DNA of 64,000 bases from Euptelea pleiosperma (lineage: Eukaryota > Streptophyta > Magnoliopsida > Ranunculales > Eupteleaceae). Each line of letters opens with the position of its first letter. The first letter of the stretch is position 1. Both the position numbers and the translations under genes were made by a program. The stretch covers positions 9,723,464 through 9,787,463 of the forward strand of contig CM068548.1 of the NCBI GenBank assembly GCA_035048495.1, in the 5' to 3' direction. Positions 59,008-64,000 of the stretch are shown here, one piece after another. The notes beneath the pieces were generated by a model. It saw only the letters and a program-made list of their open reading frames with translations. It was not told the origin of the DNA and did not search any database.

Positions 59008-60674
59008 TTACGATGAAGAGAGTGGGTTTTTCTTAATTTTTCTTTGCTCCATGAAATTATGTATTCTCTTCAGTGCAACTTCTAGTGTTTGCTGGCTCAT
59101 GTTAGCAAAACATACCCTAAACCAACCTGGTTCAGAACAATGGCAGGAAGAGCCTGGAGAGATATTCAACTTCACTTCATGCAAAATTGAATTCCATAAA
59201 GCCAATTCACCTTCTCTTGTGGGGTTCTCCAACAATGGGCTCAAATTCATCCAGCAAAACAACCCAGCATTCCCTTTGAAACACTCGATCCCGGCTTTTC
59301 TCAATCCTTCGATTATCGATCCATATCTCTTCCTTAGCCTTTCTCGATTCGTCTTTATGTAATTCTCAGTGAATTTAGTGTCTGATAGCATTGAAGCCAA
59401 GAGATGTTGTGTTTGAGAAGAAACTAAGCTGAAGCTAGACATCCTTCTTGCAGTAGTCACAACCTTATCGTTGTACGAATATATCGTCCCGACTCTGAAA
59501 CCAGGAAGGCCAAGATCTTTAGATAGACTATAAACAATGTGAACTCTCTCTGAGTCTTTGTAATTCCGAGCCTCGAGGATTTCCGCAATGCTTACGAATT
59601 CAGACGAAGAGAAGACGGAACCCGAATAGATTTCATCCGATACTAGATGGATGTTTTTTTGAGTTACGAAATCAAGAATTTCCTCGAGGACTGATCGTTC
59701 AATAGCGGCACCTAATGGGTTCGATGGGTTTGTTATCAAGAGCCCTCTGACCTTGATGTTCATGGATTCTGCTCTATTGTATGCATCTTCTAAAGCTTCG
59801 GGGGTAATTCGGAAGTCGTTTGAGCTGTTGCAGTGGACTGGTACAATCTTCGCGCCAGTCCTCCATCTTAGATCTCTATCAAATCTGCAAAACAAATTTC
59901 AGTAATAATATTAATTCACAGATATAAACATGTACAAACATAAATTCATATAGACTTGAAAGAAAAAAAAAGTGCTGAATTAATTGGTGTGGTACTAGCT
60001 CTTACCCTGGATAGTATGGAGTTGGAACAAGCAAAGCATCTCCAGGATCTGCTAATATGAAGGTTAGTAGTTCATTAGCCGCGGTTGCACCTGCGGTGAG
60101 AACTACTCTATCAGGGTCGAATTTCGCTCTTCCTCCTCTTATTTTCTCCATGAAACTTGCCATTGCCTGTGTACATATACACAAATAAAATATAGGGTTA
60201 GGACTAAAATCCCTGTTAATGAAATCCAATCTTTTGAAAAGTTAGAATTTCATACTCCTTAGGCATTACCTTTCTGAAAGTTTTTAGTCCATGGTAATCT
60301 TGAAACAAAGCATTCTCTCTAAAGCTAGAGACACCACTCCCCCATGTAGATGCTTCTGAATGCTGTTCCAAGTACTCTTCCAGTAAATCAAAGGAAACCT
60401 GTTCAAGACCAAAAAAAAATATTACTTGAAGTTCTAACAAAATCACACCTTCTAATGAAATTGCTCATTTGGGACATAGACGAATCGTCCTGATACTTAC
60501 TTGATTTTCTGCCAATCCCATTTGTATGACACCCGATGGGTTCTTCGATTCATCGTAAGGGTCTTCATCATATGCTTTCCATCCTGCAAAGTAAGGGGAG
60601 TCTTCTCCATGAGTATCTGAAATTGCAACTCTTGATAACCCTGCAACATTGGGTTGCTCAATCTCTATAGCCAT
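59008..60674 (-). CDS. ACS7: 1-aminocyclopropane-1-carboxylate synthase, type III (ACS7-like), 4 exons
   Basis: Exons: 60674-60501, 60398-60270, 60166-60006, 59884-59008, all GT-AG, 446 residues; ACS7 of Arabidopsis is about the same length. The enzyme is a cytosolic PLP-dependent lyase converting S-adenosylmethionine to ACC, the committed step of ethylene synthesis. Seen: [34 protein letters not shown], the substrate-recognition [62 protein letters not shown], the PLP-binding [14 protein letters not shown] (Lys about residue 277), [20 protein letters not shown] and FRVCFANM. The C-terminus ends about 20 residues after the catalytic domain ([15 protein letters not shown]), without the MAPK/CDPK-target extensions of type I/II enzymes, so it is type III. 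The start fits the short [17 protein letters not shown] leader. No disruption seen. Confidence 0.96.
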
Positions 60675-62003
60675 AATCAGCTTTCTTTGCAGCCAAAGAA
60701 CCTTCTCCACAAAGCTATTATCTATGAAGGATGAGAGCTGAAGAACACTTCTGATATATATAGCAGTCACAAACACACAGCTCTACCCATTTTACTTGGA
60801 GCTAGCCCTAAAAAAAGGAAATCAATGATTGATTCAGTAGTGTAAGCATATCAACCCTCATCTTTACAAAATAGAGTTTTTATCTCTTATGACAGCTGGT
60901 ATCTCTTGTCATTCTTTCTCTATGAGATCTACATCAAATATGGTGGTTGATGAGAGAGGTGTTTGTTTTATACATTTTCTCCATATATTTGCTCTTACTG
61001 TTTTTTGTTTTCTTTATGTTGGTGGTTGAGTTTTTCAACAGGTCCCACACTCCCAACCTATGACTGATCTAATCCTTGATTAATTACCTCTAAAATCTTT
61101 CTTGAAATCCAAATCAAGCCATAGGCAGGCAGCTTGAAGAACACTAGAATTCTGATTTGCCAACAAAGCTCTAGGAAGATCTGCTGGTCCACATGACCTC
61201 TCCAAGCCAGACTTCTAAACTCTTTTAGGTTTGAGAGTTCTAACAATAATTTGTTCTTAGGATTTTATCACTAGCTATCAACCCTTTTTTTTCCTTTCTA
61301 TTTTTTGGGGAGATAGGCAACCATTTAGCTTTTTAGGTTGTTATAGGGTCACCTGTCAATCTGTCATTGGACATTTAAAGCATCCAAGCGCCAATAAGAT
61401 TTTTAAAAGTGGACTGAGTCACAAAAACAGTCTTCCCATTCCATTTTCTCTAAATACTTCTCCATGTATATGTGCAAGTTTGTTCATAGCTGCAAGAACT
61501 AATGAATGGCACACATACACGTACACATGCATTTACATATGTATGGCTAGATGTAGGATAGGATTTATGTTGGTATTTGGTCTGTTGTCAACCTGATCTA
61601 GGAAGTAGACAACTTTAGAGATATGGGAAAGAAGAAGAAATGAATAAAAATGAGGAGAAGATGCTTCTTAAGATCATCTAAGGTGCAAGATCATGAAGAT
61701 GGATGTGCCAGGACTCAACAACATGAGATTTTCCATTAACAGATTGCACCATTAAAAGGGAAAAAGAACATGGAAGACGTATCCATGACGATTTTCTGGC
61801 CTATAACAAAGAGACAAGTATCAAACCATGCCCCCACCAGACATGAAGATTTTGTTGTTCAGAATAATGAGATTGTAGTTATGGGGCAATGACAGTGTCT
61901 TTTCTTACTTGAGGATCCTCTTAAGTGATTCTAAAGCACCCCAAATCATTGGTAGTGAAGCATGAATTGATTTGAATATAAGACCCACATGATCCTCGAG
62001 GTC

Positions 62004-62034
<31 letters not shown>

Positions 62035-63091
62035 AATTTCTTTACCAATATATTTGTGGGCCCAGCTTGTCTAACTTCAAAAAATAAAGAAAAATTAAAA
62101 CTATTAAATGTTACTTAATGTGTTAGGTAATACCCTAAGAAATATAAAATCATGTCTAGCACTCTAGGGTTAGATAATGTCTAGCACTCTAGGGTTAGAT
62201 AATGCTCATATAGTTTAATCACAAAGACAAAGCTAATTGGTAAAGAAAACTAAGTTTATTTGAAAATTTGTAAGTGGATTCCAAGTGAGGATGGTTACAT
62301 TTGTGCTTTTTTTTTTTAAAATTTTGGTGAATGGTTACTTTGTGCTCAATGTGGGGTGACATTGTCAGTAATAAGCTCCCAAAAGACAGGGAACACTTGG
62401 ACATACAGAGTTGTTGACAACTGGCCGCTGTCGCGAAATTCATCTAATCATTATCACAAAATGGTTAATTTACAGTAATGACCTCTTGGGGACCAGTTAA
62501 ACATGACATCAGATGAACTACGACATCGATCGCTTTCTGTTGCGCATAAGAACTACAAAACAAATAGGACATACTCTTATTATTAACTTTAATTTAATCA
62601 TCAAAATTAAGTGGTCTGTTTGGGTCATAATTTTTGCGACAAATTTGCATTAAAAAAAAAAACCTTCAAAAATATATTTTTTTGGCGCAAAAGTGGCGAT
62701 TCAAACAAGCCCTAAGGACTACCCATGGCTAAATTATTTGAGATATGTGGGTCATTTTAAAATTATTGGAAAAAGGAGCTGTAGTACATGATGCTTGTAA
62801 GTTTATTATCAATGGGTATGAATCTTCGGAGAAGATATACCGCCAATAACAACACGCCACATGGAAAAATTTATGCTAATCGCGCCGGGATCATATCGAG
62901 GAGAGATAATTGTAGTATATTGAGTAGGTTAGATATACTACTGACTCTGGTTCCATTAGATTTAGGGTTTGTAATGAGATTTTCCATTTTCAAAATGTTC
63001 TCATTTTTCTATTAGACATGCATATCCTTTCATAGCTTTATACATGTATATGCATACACACATATATATATAAATATATATGGGATTCCTG
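60675..63091. other. ACC synthase promoter side and intergenic DNA
   Basis: The first few hundred bases are the probable ACC synthase 5' UTR and promoter. A (GA)n run is at 62007-62031 and a 25-bp direct tandem duplication (GTCTAGCACTCTAGGGTTAG) at 62154-62203. No gene recognised. Confidence 0.5.
62007..62031. repeat. (GA)n microsatellite
   Basis: About 12 GA units, roughly 1.3 kb upstream of the ACC synthase start. Confidence 0.9.
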
Positions 63092-63207
63092 GCGTGTTTG
63101 TACAAACACGTTTTGTGAACCCCAACTGGACCGACTGCCCATTGACCTTTGACCCAGACTGCGCGTTAATTGGCGGTGTTGACAAATACGTGTTTGTACA
63201 AACGCAC
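63092..63207. mobile_element. Short MITE with palindromic termini
   Basis: CGTGTTTGTACAAACACG at the left and CGTGTTTGTACAAACGC at the right: each end is itself a palindrome around TTTGTACAAA. Confidence 0.6.
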
Positions 63208-63280
63208 TATTTGCGTTGGAAAGTTCCTATGCATCAAGTATATTAATGGGTCATTTTTTTGTTATTATTATTATTATTAT

Positions 63281-63470
63281 AAACTTTTTGGTGTGTATGT
63301 GGCATGTTTTTATTCGTCCCACAATGCGACGAGAGACAACTTCAGTAAAAAAAAATTTCCCCCTAAAATGTGGAATTTTTTTTGCTGAAGTTGTTTCCCA
63401 ATGTGGCATTGTGCAACGAATAAAAACATGCCACGTGCACACCAAAAAGTCAAAAAAGTAATTTGACTCG
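63281..63470. mobile_element. Hairpin MITE, with a further half copy at 63508-63545
   Basis: GTGGCATGTTTTTATTCG, CACAATG and ACAACTTCAG at the left are mirrored by GCTGAAGTTGT and CGAATAAAAACATGCCAC at the right. The left-arm sequence recurs near 63520 after CTCGGGTTAACTC. Confidence 0.8.
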
Positions 63471-64000
63471 GGTTAACTCATCTCTGACCCGAGTTAAATA
63501 TAACTTTTTGGTCTACACGTGGCATGTTTTTATTCATGCCACAACGAAATTCCGAAAATGTGATCCATGGACATCCACATATGCATTGATGTAGCATTGA
63601 TTCATCAAATACCAATATAAAACATCAATGACTTCCTTTTTGCACTTAAAATTCTAATTTTATTCTCTCCACTCTAATTTATTTTTATATTTCTCTTTTT
63701 TTTTTTATATATTTTTCCAGCTCCATGCCAACCCACGCATGCTTGGTGTTCCTACATTGGAACTTATGAACCGTTAATATTCAAATATTGTGCAGACAAA
63801 CCTCGAAAATTCAAACTTATTATTTTAGTCCTTGTTAGGAATATAAATCACTTTATGTAATAAATGACACCATATTTTATAAATGTGGAGTCCCTTTTTA
63901 TTATTTTCTTAGATGTGGCGAATAGAGAAGTTTATATATTGTGTGGCTTTTGTTATTTTAGTTCAAACTTCAAAGATTTGTTAACAAGTAGCTTGAGGTC

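Overview
The window is nuclear DNA from a flowering plant. It is AT-rich, all but one of its genes are split by GT-AG introns, two introns are 7-8.5 kb long, and the space between exons is packed with miniature inverted-repeat elements (MITEs), LINE remnants and microsatellites. The gene products are angiosperm types (a type-III ACC synthase like ACS7, a type-1 plastid ferrochelatase, a PGG-domain ankyrin protein). Long TE-filled introns fit a large-genome non-grass species, possibly a magnoliid or early-diverging eudicot, but I cannot name it.

Layout. 0.27-13.7 kb (minus): a complete 7-coding-exon IST1-like gene (ESCRT-III/VPS4 regulator) with a 7.1 kb intron holding an LTR-type remnant and an antisense RTE LINE fossil. 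14-25 kb: a swarm of long-hairpin MITEs, a SINE-like relic, a small single-exon B3/DUF313-like gene (minus) and a LINE remnant. 26.4-31.8 kb (plus): two MITEs, then a 9-exon ferrochelatase-1 gene with one apparent 1-nt frameshift. 33.7-43.5 kb (minus): the mitochondrial ATP synthase subunit g gene, two coding exons 8.5 kb apart, also with a 1-nt frameshift; a four-unit tandem repeat of about 298 bp lies just upstream. 45-49.5 kb: a second MITE cluster, including a 974-bp element carrying eight copies of a palindromic module. 49.7-53.5 kb (plus): a 6-exon ankyrin/PGG membrane protein gene. 54-58.4 kb: LINE tail and several MITE families. 59.0-60.7 kb (minus): a complete 4-exon ACC synthase of the ACS7 type. 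60.7-64 kb: its promoter side, with two more palindromic MITEs.

The genes are not an operon and do not form one pathway: they serve endosomal sorting, heme synthesis, mitochondrial ATP synthase, membrane/stress signalling and ethylene synthesis. The most notable non-genic content is a family of hairpin MITEs (about 14-16 copies). Five long copies and two short relatives sharing the termini GAGTAAAAC...GTTTTACTC are bounded by exact 9-10 bp target-site duplications, which marks them as Mutator-type (MULE) non-autonomous elements. They also scatter CACGTG (G-box) sequences through the region.
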